A stretch of 64,000 nucleotides of DNA. Origin: Bradyrhizobium diazoefficiens. Lineage in GTDB: Bacteria; Pseudomonadota; Alphaproteobacteria; Rhizobiales; Xanthobacteraceae. Location of the stretch: the NCBI RefSeq assembly GCF_016616235.1, contig NZ_CP067100.1:868001-932000 (forward strand), written 5' to 3'. This document shows, piece by piece, positions 8,851 through 16,504 of this stretch. Within the stretch, counting starts at the first letter, position 1. Each line of letters starts with the position of its first letter. The position numbers and the translations under genes are program-made. The notes beneath the pieces are model-generated. The model saw nothing but the letters and a program-made list of their open reading frames with translations. It had not been told where the DNA came from and did no database searches.

Positions 8851-9783
8851 ATGAGGAAACTTCTTTCTGCCGGCATCGCGGTCGCAATGATGGCGAGCCC
8901 GGCGTTCGCCGCGAACTACCGCTTCGTGATCGTACCCAAGGCGATGAACAATCCGTTCTTCGACTTTGCGCGCGACGGCTGTCAGAAGCGGGCCAAGGAG
9001 CTCGGCAATATCGAGTGCATCTACAAGGGGCCGGTCGAGCATGAGCCGGCGACACAGGCGCAGATCATCCAGGATTTCGTCACCCAGAAGGCCGACGGGC
9101 TCGCCATCTCGGTCGCCGACGTCGCGGCCATGACCAAGTCGATCGAGGCGGCGACCGCCGCCGGCATCCCCGTCATCACCTTCGACGCGGATGCGCCCGG
9201 CTCCAAGCGCATCGCCTATATCGGCACCAACAACAAGGAATTCGGGCTCGCACTCGGCAAGCAGCTCCTAAAGCTGCGGCCCGATGGCGGCAAATACGCC
9301 ATGGTCTCGGGCGGCCCCGGGGCCAAGAACCTTGCCGAGCGCGTCGACGGCGTGCGCGAGGCGCTGAAGGGCTCGAAATGGACCGAGGTCGCGGGCTCGC
9401 CGACCTTCTGCAACGACGATCCTGCGCTCGCGGTCCAGCAGATGACTGACATGCGCACCGCAACGCCCGATCTTGCCGCGATCGTTCCCGTCGGCGGCTG
9501 GCCGATGTTCGCCCCGGAGGGCTTCAAGGCCTTCGCCAGCAAGAACAAGAAGGACATCGACAGCGGCAAGTTCACGCTGGTCGTCGCCGATACGCTGAAG
9601 ATGCAGCTCGAACTGCTGCGTGACGGTTACGCCAATGCGCTGGTCGGCCAGCGGCCGTTCGAGATGGGCGAGAAGGCGATGGACACGCTGCTCGCCATCA
9701 AGAAGGGCGAGAAGGTGCCGGAGATCGTCTACACCGGCCTCGATCTCGTCACTAGGGACAATGTCGCGCAGATGCTGAAGTAG
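8851..9783 (+). CDS. sugar ABC transporter periplasmic substrate-binding protein
   Basis: 310 aa; ATG at 8851 chosen because GGAGGAG lies just upstream and a clear signal peptide follows (MRKLLSAGIAVAMMASPAFA, cleavage after AFA). The mature part is a Peripla_BP_4-type fold: YRFVIVPKAMNNPFFDFARD, GLAISVADVAAMTKSIEAAT, PVITFDADAPGSKRIAYIGT. This is the binding-protein class of CUT2 importers. Which sugar it binds cannot be read from sequence; xylose is the economical guess given xylAB. A 15-bp perfect hairpin follows the stop. Confidence 0.92.
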   Translation: MRKLLSAGIAVAMMASPAFAANYRFVIVPKAMNNPFFDFARDGCQKRAKELGNIECIYKGPVEHEPATQAQIIQDFVTQKADGLAISVADVAAMTKSIEAATAAGIPVITFDADAPGSKRIAYIGTNNKEFGLALGKQLLKLRPDGGKYAMVSGGPGAKNLAERVDGVREALKGSKWTEVAGSPTFCNDDPALAVQQMTDMRTATPDLAAIVPVGGWPMFAPEGFKAFASKNKKDIDSGKFTLVVADTLKMQLELLRDGYANALVGQRPFEMGEKAMDTLLAIKKGEKVPEIVYTGLDLVTRDNVAQMLK

Positions 9784-9812
9784 GAGCGTCGCCAGCCCCC
9801 GCTCCTGCGTGC

Positions 9813-9846
9813 CTCTCCCGCTTGCGAATTATCGCAAGCGGGAGAG
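9813..9846. terminator. 15-bp perfect inverted repeat after the sugar-binding-protein gene
   Basis: CTCTCCCGCTTGCGA at 9813-9827 pairs fully with TCGCAAGCGGGAGAG at 9832-9846 around a 4-base loop. No U-run follows, so it is more likely an mRNA-stabilising or attenuating hairpin between the abundant binding protein and the downstream enzymes than a classic terminator. Its arms match the core of the family A repeats elsewhere in the window. Confidence 0.75.
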
Positions 9847-9875
9847 ATGATTTTGAGGTCAGGCTGTTGAAGGCA

Positions 9876-10859
9876 ATGGAAATGAAACGGTCGCGGCTCG
9901 GTTCTCTCGACGTCACCTCAATCGGTCTCGGTTCCGCCCCGCTCGGCGGACTGTTCAGCCCCGTCAGCGATGCCGATGCGGAGGCCACGATCGAACGCGC
10001 CTGGTCGCTCGGTGTCCGCTTCTACGACACCGCGCCGCTCTACGGCTTTGGCCTGGCCGAGCGCCGGCTCGGCGCATTCCTGCGGCAACAGCCGCGCGAG
10101 TCCTACGCCATCTCGACCAAGGTCGGCCGCCTGCTGCGCGTGCCCGATGGCGCCGCCGTTGAGGACGAGCACTACAAGGGCACCCCGCGCGAGCGGCCGG
10201 TGTTCGACTTCTCCTATGACGGCGTGATGCGCTCGGTCGAGGAGAGTCTTGCGCGCCTCGGGCTCGACCGCGTCGACGTCCTGCTCGTGCACGATCCCGA
10301 CGACCACTATGACGCTGCCGTTTCCGGCGCGTTCCGCGCACTCCAGCGCCTGCGCGAGGACGGCACGGTCAAGGCGATCGGCGCCGGCATGAATCAGTCC
10401 GAAATGCTGGTGCGCTTTGCGCAGGCCGTGCCGGTCGACTGCTTCCTGCTCGCCGGGCGCTATACGCTGCTCGATCAGGGCGCGCTCGATGCGCTGTTTC
10501 CGGTCTGTCAGGCGAAAAACATCGGCATCCTGCTCGGCGGCATCTACAACAGCGGCATCCTGGCCAATCCGAGCGCCGGCGCGAAGTTCAATTATCAGGA
10601 TGCCGATGCGGCGCTGGTTGCGCGGGCGCTCGAACTCGACGAGCTCTGCCGCAAGCACGGGACCGAGCTGAAGGCGGCCGCGCTCCAGTTCTGCATGGCT
10701 CACCCCGCCGTGACGGTGGCCGTGCTCGGCGCGCGCAATGCGGCCGAGGTCGCCGATAACATCGCGATGTCCGAGAGGAGCGTGCCGCAGGCCCTTTGGC
10801 AGGAATTGCGGGCGCGCGGCCTCGTTGACGCCCGGGCTCCGCTGCCGGGTGGAGCGTGA
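9876..10859 (+). CDS. aldo/keto reductase (D-threo-aldose / L-fucose 1-dehydrogenase-like)
   Basis: About 327 aa from ATG 9876 (ATG 9882 is equally possible; the frame opens farther upstream inside the hairpin). Catalytic tetrad elements are visible: FYDTAPLYGFGLAERRLG (Asp and Tyr), ISTKVGRLL (Lys) and VLLVHDPDDHYD (His). The GLGSAPLGGLFSPVSD start is like the group oxidising aldoses such as L-fucose, D-arabinose or L-galactose at C1 to the lactone with NAD(P). The next gene is a lactonase-type amidohydrolase, fitting a dehydrogenase-lactonase pair; the substrate is inferred. Confidence 0.85.
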   Translation: MEMKRSRLGSLDVTSIGLGSAPLGGLFSPVSDADAEATIERAWSLGVRFYDTAPLYGFGLAERRLGAFLRQQPRESYAISTKVGRLLRVPDGAAVEDEHYKGTPRERPVFDFSYDGVMRSVEESLARLGLDRVDVLLVHDPDDHYDAAVSGAFRALQRLREDGTVKAIGAGMNQSEMLVRFAQAVPVDCFLLAGRYTLLDQGALDALFPVCQAKNIGILLGGIYNSGILANPSAGAKFNYQDADAALVARALELDELCRKHGTELKAAALQFCMAHPAVTVAVLGARNAAEVADNIAMSERSVPQALWQELRARGLVDARAPLPGGA

Positions 10860-10862
10860 GCC

Positions 10863-11714
10863 ATGATCATCGACGCCCACCAGCACTTCTGGAATCCTGC
10901 GCGCGCCGATTATCCCTGGATGGACGCGCCCGAGCTGACACCGATCCGCCGCGCCTTCGGCCCGGCTGATCTGGCGCCGCTGTTGAAGGCGAACGGCATC
11001 GACGCGAGCATCGTTGTGCAGTGCCGCTCCGCGCTGGAGGAGACCGAGGAGTTTTTACGCATCGCGCATGGCACGCCATCGGTGATCGGCGTCGTCGGCT
11101 GGGCCGATCTGACGGATGGCGACCTCGGCGAAACGCTGGATCGGCTGCGTGCGTCGCCTGGGGGTGACAAGCTGATAGGTATCCGCCACCAGGTCCACGA
11201 CGAGGCCGACGCGGATTGGCTGCTGCGCGAAGACGTCCAGCGCGGCCTCATAGCAGTGTTCGCCCGCGATCTCACCTACGACTTCCTCGTTCGTACCCGC
11301 GAACTGCCCGCGGCAATCGCGACCGCGCAGGCTTTTCCGCAAGCGCACTTCGTGCTCGACCATGCCGCAAAACCGCCGATCGCCGATGGCGGCAGCGACG
11401 AATGGTCCGACCGCATCGAAGCGTTAGCTGCCTGCGGCAACGTCTGGTGCAAGATTTCGGGGCTGGCCACGGAGGCGGCCTGGGACGATTGGGATGCAGA
11501 GCGGTTGTTTCCGTTTGTCGAACATGCTGCCAAATGTTTTGGCGAGGACCGATTGATCTACGGTTCGGACTGGCCGGTGTGTCTGCTTGCGGGCAGCTAT
11601 GGCGAGATCAAGAGCGCGCTGGAGGCGTGTCTAGTGAGGCTCGGCTCGGAGGTGCGCGAGAAGGCGTTCGGGGTGAATGCGAAGCAGGCGTACCGGCTCG
11701 CCATCGCAAGCTAG
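10863..11714 (+). CDS. amidohydrolase-family (COG3618-type) hydrolase, probable sugar lactonase
   Basis: 283 aa, starting MIIDAHQHFWNPARADYPWM with the metal-site H-x-H of the amidohydrolase superfamily. Further conserved pieces are VVQCRSALEETEEFL, HFVLDHAAKPPI, NVWCKISGLATEA and RLIYGSDWPVCLL. This group includes L-fuconolactone, L-rhamnono-lactone and 2-pyrone-4,6-dicarboxylate hydrolases. It begins 3 bp after the aldo/keto reductase stop, so the most natural role is opening the aldonolactone made by that enzyme. It closes the sugar cluster; a family A repeat follows. Confidence 0.85.
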   Translation: MIIDAHQHFWNPARADYPWMDAPELTPIRRAFGPADLAPLLKANGIDASIVVQCRSALEETEEFLRIAHGTPSVIGVVGWADLTDGDLGETLDRLRASPGGDKLIGIRHQVHDEADADWLLREDVQRGLIAVFARDLTYDFLVRTRELPAAIATAQAFPQAHFVLDHAAKPPIADGGSDEWSDRIEALAACGNVWCKISGLATEAAWDDWDAERLFPFVEHAAKCFGEDRLIYGSDWPVCLLAGSYGEIKSALEACLVRLGSEVREKAFGVNAKQAYRLAIAS

Positions 11715-11739
11715 GGACGGAGCGTCGAGGTACCTATCC

Positions 11740-11893
11740 TCCCCTGGAGGGGGAGGATCGATCGCGCGAAGCGCGAGGTGGGGTGATCGCTCCACTCGGG
11801 CAGTGTTCAACGTGGAGAGACCGTCACCCCACCCCGCTCCGCATTGCGCTTCGCTCCATGCGTAACGACCCTCCCCCTCCAGAGGAGGGTAAG
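11740..11893. repeat. family A GC-rich palindromic repeat, copy A1
   Basis: Two hairpin-forming ends (CTCCCCTGGAGGGGGAG and CCTCCCCCTCCAGAGGAGG) bracket GCGCGAAGCGCGAGGTGGGG and a complementary CACCCCACCCCGCTCC. It lies between the convergent amidohydrolase and SnoaL-like genes and could terminate both. It is the most divergent member of the family. Confidence 0.75.
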
Positions 11894-11899
11894 AAAGCT

Positions 11900-12265
11900 T
11901 CACGCGCCCGCGGGCACCTGGTCCAAGAATCCCGTCACGCTCCTGATGCGCCCGTCTTTCAGGACCGCGAAATCCGTGCCCTTGATCGGGCTGTCGACGC
12001 CGTCAGGGCCAAGTCCCCAGCTGAAGCGGAGATGGTCGCCATAGCCGTTGGGCTCGCCGATCAGCTTGAATGTGAAATCGGGGAAGCGCTGCTGCACGCC
12101 GGCGATCAGCGCGTCGATGCCATCAGGACCGTCGCCCGTCATCATCGGATCGACATAGCTCGCATCCGCGGTCCAGGTCTCGCTCAGCAGCTCGCGCCGG
12201 CGGCTGCTCGCGCGTTCGTTCCAAAGATCGATGTAGCAGAGGGCGATGGCGGTGTGGTCGGTCAT
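11900..12265 (-). CDS. SnoaL-like / NTF2-fold protein
   Basis: 121 aa, MTDHTAIALCYIDLWNERAS at the N-terminus, followed by LLSETWTADASYVDPMM, GIDALIAGVQQRFPDFTFKL and GTDFAVLKDGRIRSVTGF. This is the cone-shaped NTF2 fold of SnoaL-like polyketide-cyclase and limonene-epoxide-hydrolase relatives, used for many small-molecule reactions. The ATG at 12265 is preceded by AGGAGAG. No catalytic assignment is possible from sequence and the neighbours do not constrain it. Confidence 0.85.
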   Translation of the reverse strand: MTDHTAIALCYIDLWNERASSRRRELLSETWTADASYVDPMMTGDGPDGIDALIAGVQQRFPDFTFKLIGEPNGYGDHLRFSWGLGPDGVDSPIKGTDFAVLKDGRIRSVTGFLDQVPAGA

Positions 12266-12379
12266 GTTGCTCTCCTTCGATGGTGCCGTGAGGTTCGGCT
12301 GACCTGACTATCGAAGGATTGCGCGCGCCGATCGATTACCTTGGAGGTCATCGGCGCGCACCAATTTGCAACGCGAAGA

Positions 12380-12730
12380 CTACTTCGCGGCCGTGACCAT
12401 GATCTCGACGGTGTATTGCGGCGCCGCCAGCTTGGCCTCGACGGTGGCGCGGGCTGGAGTGTTACCTGGCGAGACCCAGGCGTCCCACACCGCGTTCATC
12501 TCGCCAAAGGTCTTCATGTCGGTGATGTAGATCGTGGCCGAGAGCAGTTTCGACTTGTCGGTGCCGGCCTTGGCGAGATGGCCGTCGATGGTGGCCAGGA
12601 TGTCCTGGGTCTGCTTCGTGACGCTTTCACCAGCGGCCTTGGTGGCGACGACGCCGGCGAGATAGACGGTGTCGCCGTGCACGACGACCTGGCTCATGCG
12701 CGGGCCGGTTTCGAAACGCTGAATGCTCAT
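12380..12730 (-). CDS. RidA-family protein (YjgF/YER057c/UK114)
   Basis: 116 aa from the ATG at 12730 (MSIQRFETGPRMSQVVVHGD). It follows the RidA pattern: DTVYLAGVVATKAAGESV, QDILATIDGHLAKAGTDKSK, ATIYITDMKTFGEMN, and the terminal PARATVEAKLAAPQYTVEIM, where the Arg in PARATVE is the substrate-carboxylate residue in active deaminases. Canonical RidA hydrolyses reactive enamine/imine intermediates; this belongs to a RidA subfamily whose exact substrate is unknown. AGGAGA precedes the start. Confidence 0.92.
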   Translation of the reverse strand: MSIQRFETGPRMSQVVVHGDTVYLAGVVATKAAGESVTKQTQDILATIDGHLAKAGTDKSKLLSATIYITDMKTFGEMNAVWDAWVSPGNTPARATVEAKLAAPQYTVEIMVTAAK

Positions 12731-12828
12731 TGGGGATCTCCTGCTGGGATGGCGGCCCTGTCTAGCGCAGCGCCCCGTACTCTGCCACCCCAGGCACGCA
12801 TGCGTTGCCGGCAATGCATGCGCTGATT

Positions 12829-13041
12829 TTACGGGAATTGACTGAAGAACGACCAGATCGTCTCGGCGCCGTCGATATCGCCGTTCTGCGGCCCGAGCAG
12901 GCGCACCGGAATTTTCGGAAAGCGGGCATCCGGCGCGAGGCCAGGCAGGCGGTGGCCGCCGCCGTTGACGCGATAGAGCACGACATCGTGCCCCTTGGGA
13001 CAGCGCGAGGCAATCCGCGTCACCGTTGACGCATCCGTCGC
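12829..13041 (-). pseudogene. C-terminal remnant of a PHB-depolymerase/LpqC-type esterase
   Basis: About 70 codons encode TRIASRCPKGHDVVLYRV, then NGGGHRLPGLAPDARFPKIP and NGDIDGAETIWSFFSQFP before a stop. This looks like the C-terminal end of the CE1-type extracellular PHB-depolymerase/feruloyl-esterase (LpqC) family, where GGGH carries the catalytic histidine and 'DGAETIWSFF' is the final helix. The nucleophile and Asp regions are absent: the frame upstream runs into the FAD dehydrogenase gene, read out of frame. No start codon suits it. Interpreted as the remains of a deleted gene. Confidence 0.6.
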
Positions 13042-13049
13042 GGCATGAT

Positions 13050-14708
13050 CTAGCCCACCGCCTTCGCCGCGGCGCGGCCGGCGTTGCGGCCGGAGAACAG
13101 GCAGCCGCCCAGAAACGTGCCCTCCAGCGAACGATAGCCGTGGACGCCACCGCCGCCGAAGCCCGCGGCTTCGCCGACCGCATAGAGGCCGGGAATGACG
13201 CTGCCCTCCTGGCCGAACACGCGCGAATCGAGATCGGTCTCGAAGCCGCCGAGCGTCTTGCGGGTGAGAATGTTGAGCTTGACCGCGATCAGCGGCCCCT
13301 GCGCGGGATCGAGGATGCGGTGCGGCGAGGCGGTGCGGATCAGTCTGTCGCCGATGTAGCGGCGCGCGTTGTGGATGTTCATCACCTGCGCATCCTTGAC
13401 GTAGGGATTGGCGATCTCGCGGTCGCGCGCCTCGATCTGCATCTTGATGTGCTCGAGCTTGAGCAGGTCGTTGCCGGCGAGCTTGTTCATGGCGGCGACG
13501 AGGTCCTCGATCTTGTCCCGCACGATGAAGTCGGCACCATGGCTTTTGAACGCCTCGACCGGCGCTGGCGCGCCCTTGTTGGTGGCGCGGCGCAAGGTCA
13601 TGCGCCAGCTCTTGCCGGTCAGGTCCGGGTTCTGCTCCGAGCCCGACAGCGCAAATTCCTTCTTGATGATGCTCTGGGTCAGGATGAACCAGGAATAGTC
13701 GTAGCCGGTCGACATGATGTATTGGAGCTGGCCCAGCGTGTCGGAGCCGGGGAAGAGCGGCGCCGGCAACCGCGTGCCGGTGGCGTCGAACCACATCGAG
13801 GAGGGACCCGGCAGGATGCGGATGCCGTGGCGCGGCCAGATCGGCGCCCAGTTCCGGATGCCTTCGACATAATGCCACATGCGGTCGCGGTTGATCAGCC
13901 GCGCGCCAGTCTTTGCAGTGATGCCGATCATGCGGCCGTCGACGTGCTCGGGCACGCCGGAGATCATGAACTTTGGCGGCTCACCTAACCGCTGCGGCCA
14001 GTTCTGCCGCACCAGCTCGTGATTGCCGCCGATGCCGCCGGACGCCACGATCACCGCCTGCGCCTTCAGCGCGAACGCGCCGACGACATTGCGGGACGAG
14101 CTCTTGCCGCGCTCGGCGTTGTCAGGTGCGAGCACCGCGCCGCTGACGCCGTCCACCGTGCCATTGGTGATGGAGAGCGCGTCGACGCGATGGCGGAACT
14201 TGAACGTCAGACGGCCACTCTTCATCGCGTCACGCGCGCGGCGCTCGAACGGTTCGACGATGCCGGGCCCGGTGCCCCAGGTGACGTGAAAGCGCGGCAC
14301 CGAATTGCCATGGCCCATCGCATCATAGCCGCCGCGTTCGGCCCACCCGACCACGGGGAAGATGCGATGGCCCATCGCGCGCAGCCAATCGCGCTTCTCG
14401 CCCGCTGCGAACGCGACATAAGCCTCGGCCCATTGCCGCGGCCAAAAGTCCTCGTCGCGGTCGAAGCCGGCGGTGCCGAGCCAGTCTTGCAGCGCGAGCT
14501 CGAAGGAGTCCTTGATGCCGAGCCGGCGCTGCTCGGGCGAATCGACCAGGAACAATCCGCCGAACGACCAGAACGCCTGGCCGCCGAGCGATTGCTCGCC
14601 TTCCTGGTCGACCACGATCACGCGCTTGCCCGCGTCCGCAATCTCGGTTGCGGCGACGAGTCCGGATAGTCCTGCACCGACGACGATGACGTCTGTCTGC
14701 CCGCCCAT
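13050..14708 (-). CDS. FAD-binding dehydrogenase (fumarate reductase/KstD-like flavoprotein)
   Basis: 552 aa from ATG 14708, preceded by AGGGGGGAAC. Dinucleotide-binding start DVIVVGAGLSGLVAATEIA followed by VIVVDQEGEQSLGGQAFWSF. Later features are VIVASGGIGGNHELVRQNWP and the C-terminal FAD site GGGGVHGYRSLEGTFLGGC with SGRNAGRAAAKAV. It belongs to the FAD-binding-2 family with KstD and fumarate reductase subunits; the substrate is unknown. It is monocistronic unless it formerly drove the esterase remnant 8 bp downstream. Confidence 0.88.
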   Translation of the reverse strand: MGGQTDVIVVGAGLSGLVAATEIADAGKRVIVVDQEGEQSLGGQAFWSFGGLFLVDSPEQRRLGIKDSFELALQDWLGTAGFDRDEDFWPRQWAEAYVAFAAGEKRDWLRAMGHRIFPVVGWAERGGYDAMGHGNSVPRFHVTWGTGPGIVEPFERRARDAMKSGRLTFKFRHRVDALSITNGTVDGVSGAVLAPDNAERGKSSSRNVVGAFALKAQAVIVASGGIGGNHELVRQNWPQRLGEPPKFMISGVPEHVDGRMIGITAKTGARLINRDRMWHYVEGIRNWAPIWPRHGIRILPGPSSMWFDATGTRLPAPLFPGSDTLGQLQYIMSTGYDYSWFILTQSIIKKEFALSGSEQNPDLTGKSWRMTLRRATNKGAPAPVEAFKSHGADFIVRDKIEDLVAAMNKLAGNDLLKLEHIKMQIEARDREIANPYVKDAQVMNIHNARRYIGDRLIRTASPHRILDPAQGPLIAVKLNILTRKTLGGFETDLDSRVFGQEGSVIPGLYAVGEAAGFGGGGVHGYRSLEGTFLGGCLFSGRNAGRAAAKAVG

Positions 14709-14958
14709 GAGTTCCCCCCTGTAGTTACCCGGGATTGAAGCCAGCGGTTGCACCTGAGATCAAGGGCGGGGCGCGTAAGACATCATTAACTTGTTCCACT
14801 TTGGGATAGAGGCTGGCCGAGTGCAGCGCGGACGCAACACTGGATTTGAATTTGTTTTGAGCGAGCCGGCCTGCCTAGACAAAACCTTGGTTACGACAGA
14901 CGCTAGCTGTGCATCACCACCTGACACAAAGAATCGTATTCGACTGGGGCGGGGGACA

Positions 14959-15480
14959 ATGAAGTTTCTGACCGGATTGCTTGCGGCAGTTCTGCTGATC
15001 GCTTGTATGGGGGCTTCTCACGCGGTGGTTCGGATCGCGGATGACCGCGGCGGCCGGATCGGAACCTATGTCGACAAATACCAGGATCTGCGCCAGTCCG
15101 GCGATACCGTCATCATCGACGGTCTTTGCGCCTCGGCCTGCACCATCGTGCTCGGCGCCATCCCGCACGACCGGATCTGCGTGACCTCGAGCGCGACGCT
15201 CGGCTTCCATGCAGCCTGGGATTTCGGCGCCAATGGCCGCGCCGTCACCAATCCCGAAGCGACCCAGATGCTCTATGCGATGTATCCCTCGCAGGTGAGG
15301 CGCTGGATCAGCCAGCGCGGCGGTCTCACCCCGCACATGCTGTTCCTGAGAGGCAAGCAGCTTCAGGCCATGTATAAGCCTTGCTACCTGGACGCGCAGG
15401 CCTCGGCCAGCAAGCCGTCACGCCGATCTCTCCCGCAGTCGGAACAGCTCGAGTCGGCCCGGGGCCAGCTGCTTCACTGA
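14959..15480 (+). CDS. secreted ClpP-like (COG3904-type) periplasmic protein
   Basis: 173 aa from ATG 14959 (GGGGGA upstream). Signal peptide MKFLTGLLAAVLLIACMGAS, possibly lipoprotein-like because of LIAC. The mature protein has IGTYVDKYQDLRQSGDTVII, DGLCASACTIVLGAIP and LGFHAAWDF. The crotonase/ClpP-like periplasmic family keeps such a C-A-S-A-C serine motif followed by a His in GFH. The His-rich catalytic set looks plausible, but no activity is established for this family. The preceding ~250 bp contain no other gene I can support. Confidence 0.75.
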   Translation: MKFLTGLLAAVLLIACMGASHAVVRIADDRGGRIGTYVDKYQDLRQSGDTVIIDGLCASACTIVLGAIPHDRICVTSSATLGFHAAWDFGANGRAVTNPEATQMLYAMYPSQVRRWISQRGGLTPHMLFLRGKQLQAMYKPCYLDAQASASKPSRRSLPQSEQLESARGQLLH

Positions 15481-15603
15481 CATCCTCGACATGACGGGAT
15501 CGTTTTGGCCCGCCAGCGGCGTCTTGCCCGCAGGCGGGCCAAAGCTTATCTGAAGGTTCGGGAACCGGGGCCTTCGCCCCGATCGTTGTCTCCGATCATT
15601 GTC

Positions 15604-15798
15604 ATGGTTCAACCACTGCACCCGCTCCATCCTGTATCGGACAATTCGCCCACTGCCGGCCGGCTGCCGTCCGTGCTCCTGTTGGCCGGCGCAGGGATCG
15701 GCGGGCTGGTCGTGCTCGGCGCACTGGCGCTTTGGTTCCATTATGGCAGCCAGGTGTTCTTCGAAATGATCAGGACCGGCTTTGCCGCCTGCTTCTGA
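15604..15798 (+). CDS. small single-pass membrane protein upstream of the SCO protein gene
   Basis: 64 aa from ATG 15604 (MVQPLHPLHPVSDNSPTAGR). A single hydrophobic stretch (SVLLLAGAGIGGLVVLGALA) predicts one transmembrane helix, followed by LWFHYGSQVFFEMIRTGF. The longer upstream frame has no protein-like character. The SCO gene begins 24 bp after its stop, so the two are probably co-transcribed, which would place it near cytochrome oxidase copper delivery (inference). I know no function for it. Confidence 0.65.
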   Translation: MVQPLHPLHPVSDNSPTAGRLPSVLLLAGAGIGGLVVLGALALWFHYGSQVFFEMIRTGFAACF

Positions 15799-15822
15799 TC
15801 CGCGACAGGAAGTTTTCCGCTC

Positions 15823-16413
15823 ATGAGCTCCACCGCCCGTCCGCTGGTGATCGCGACCGCCTTCGCCGCAAGCCTCGTCGTTGGGCTGCTGATCCTGTTC
15901 TGGGCCATGGGCGGGGTCAGCAAAGTGGCGCAGCCGGCCGCGATCGGCGGCCCGTTCCAGCTGACCGACCAGAACGGCAAGGCCGTCACCGACCAGAACC
16001 TCAAGGGCAAGCCGACCCTGATCTTCTTCGGCTACACCCATTGCCCCGACGTCTGCCCGACCTCGCTGTTCGAGATCTCGGAAGTGCTGCGGGCGATGGG
16101 CAAGGATGCCGACAAGGTCAATGCCGTCTTCATCTCGGTCGATCCCGAGCGCGATACGCCGGCGACGATGAAGGACTATCTGTCGAGCTTCGATCCGCAT
16201 CTTGAAGGCCTGTCCGGCGATCCCGCCGAGATCGCCAAGGTGATCACCTCCTATCGGGTCTACGCCAAGAAGGTCCCGAGCAAGGACGGCGACTACACCA
16301 TGGACCACACCGCGCTGACCTACCTGATGGACCGCGATGGCCGCTTCGTCTCGCCGTTCAACCTTAAGCGCCCCCCGGAAGAGGCGGCGGCGGATTTGAA
16401 GCGGTATCTCTAG
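15823..16413 (+). CDS. SCO1/SenC-family copper chaperone
   Basis: 196 aa. One N-terminal membrane anchor (VIATAFAASLVVGLLILFWA) followed by a thioredoxin-like periplasmic domain. The copper-binding CxxxC is present in GYTHCPDVCPTSLFEIS, and the distal conserved His is in DYTMDHTALTYLMD. SCO proteins insert copper into the CuA site of cytochrome c oxidase subunit II or reduce its cysteines. Length and motifs are typical. Confidence 0.95.
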   Translation: MSSTARPLVIATAFAASLVVGLLILFWAMGGVSKVAQPAAIGGPFQLTDQNGKAVTDQNLKGKPTLIFFGYTHCPDVCPTSLFEISEVLRAMGKDADKVNAVFISVDPERDTPATMKDYLSSFDPHLEGLSGDPAEIAKVITSYRVYAKKVPSKDGDYTMDHTALTYLMDRDGRFVSPFNLKRPPEEAAADLKRYL

Positions 16414-16504
16414 GGCTTCGGTTGACCGCAATCCGCGCTCGCGTTCCCGGTCGGATGGTCTATAAGGCCCTCCGATCCCAACGGAATTTGTTCATTTCCC
16501 GCCG

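Noticed and set aside
12829..13878. A 349-codon minus-strand open frame ending in an esterase-like tail
   Set aside because: Only the last ~70 codons look like a protein; the rest is out-of-frame translation of the FAD dehydrogenase gene, so only a remnant is annotated.
14709..14958. Possible small RNA or extra ORF upstream of the ClpP-like gene
   Set aside because: I saw no convincing hairpin, RNA motif or protein-like frame.
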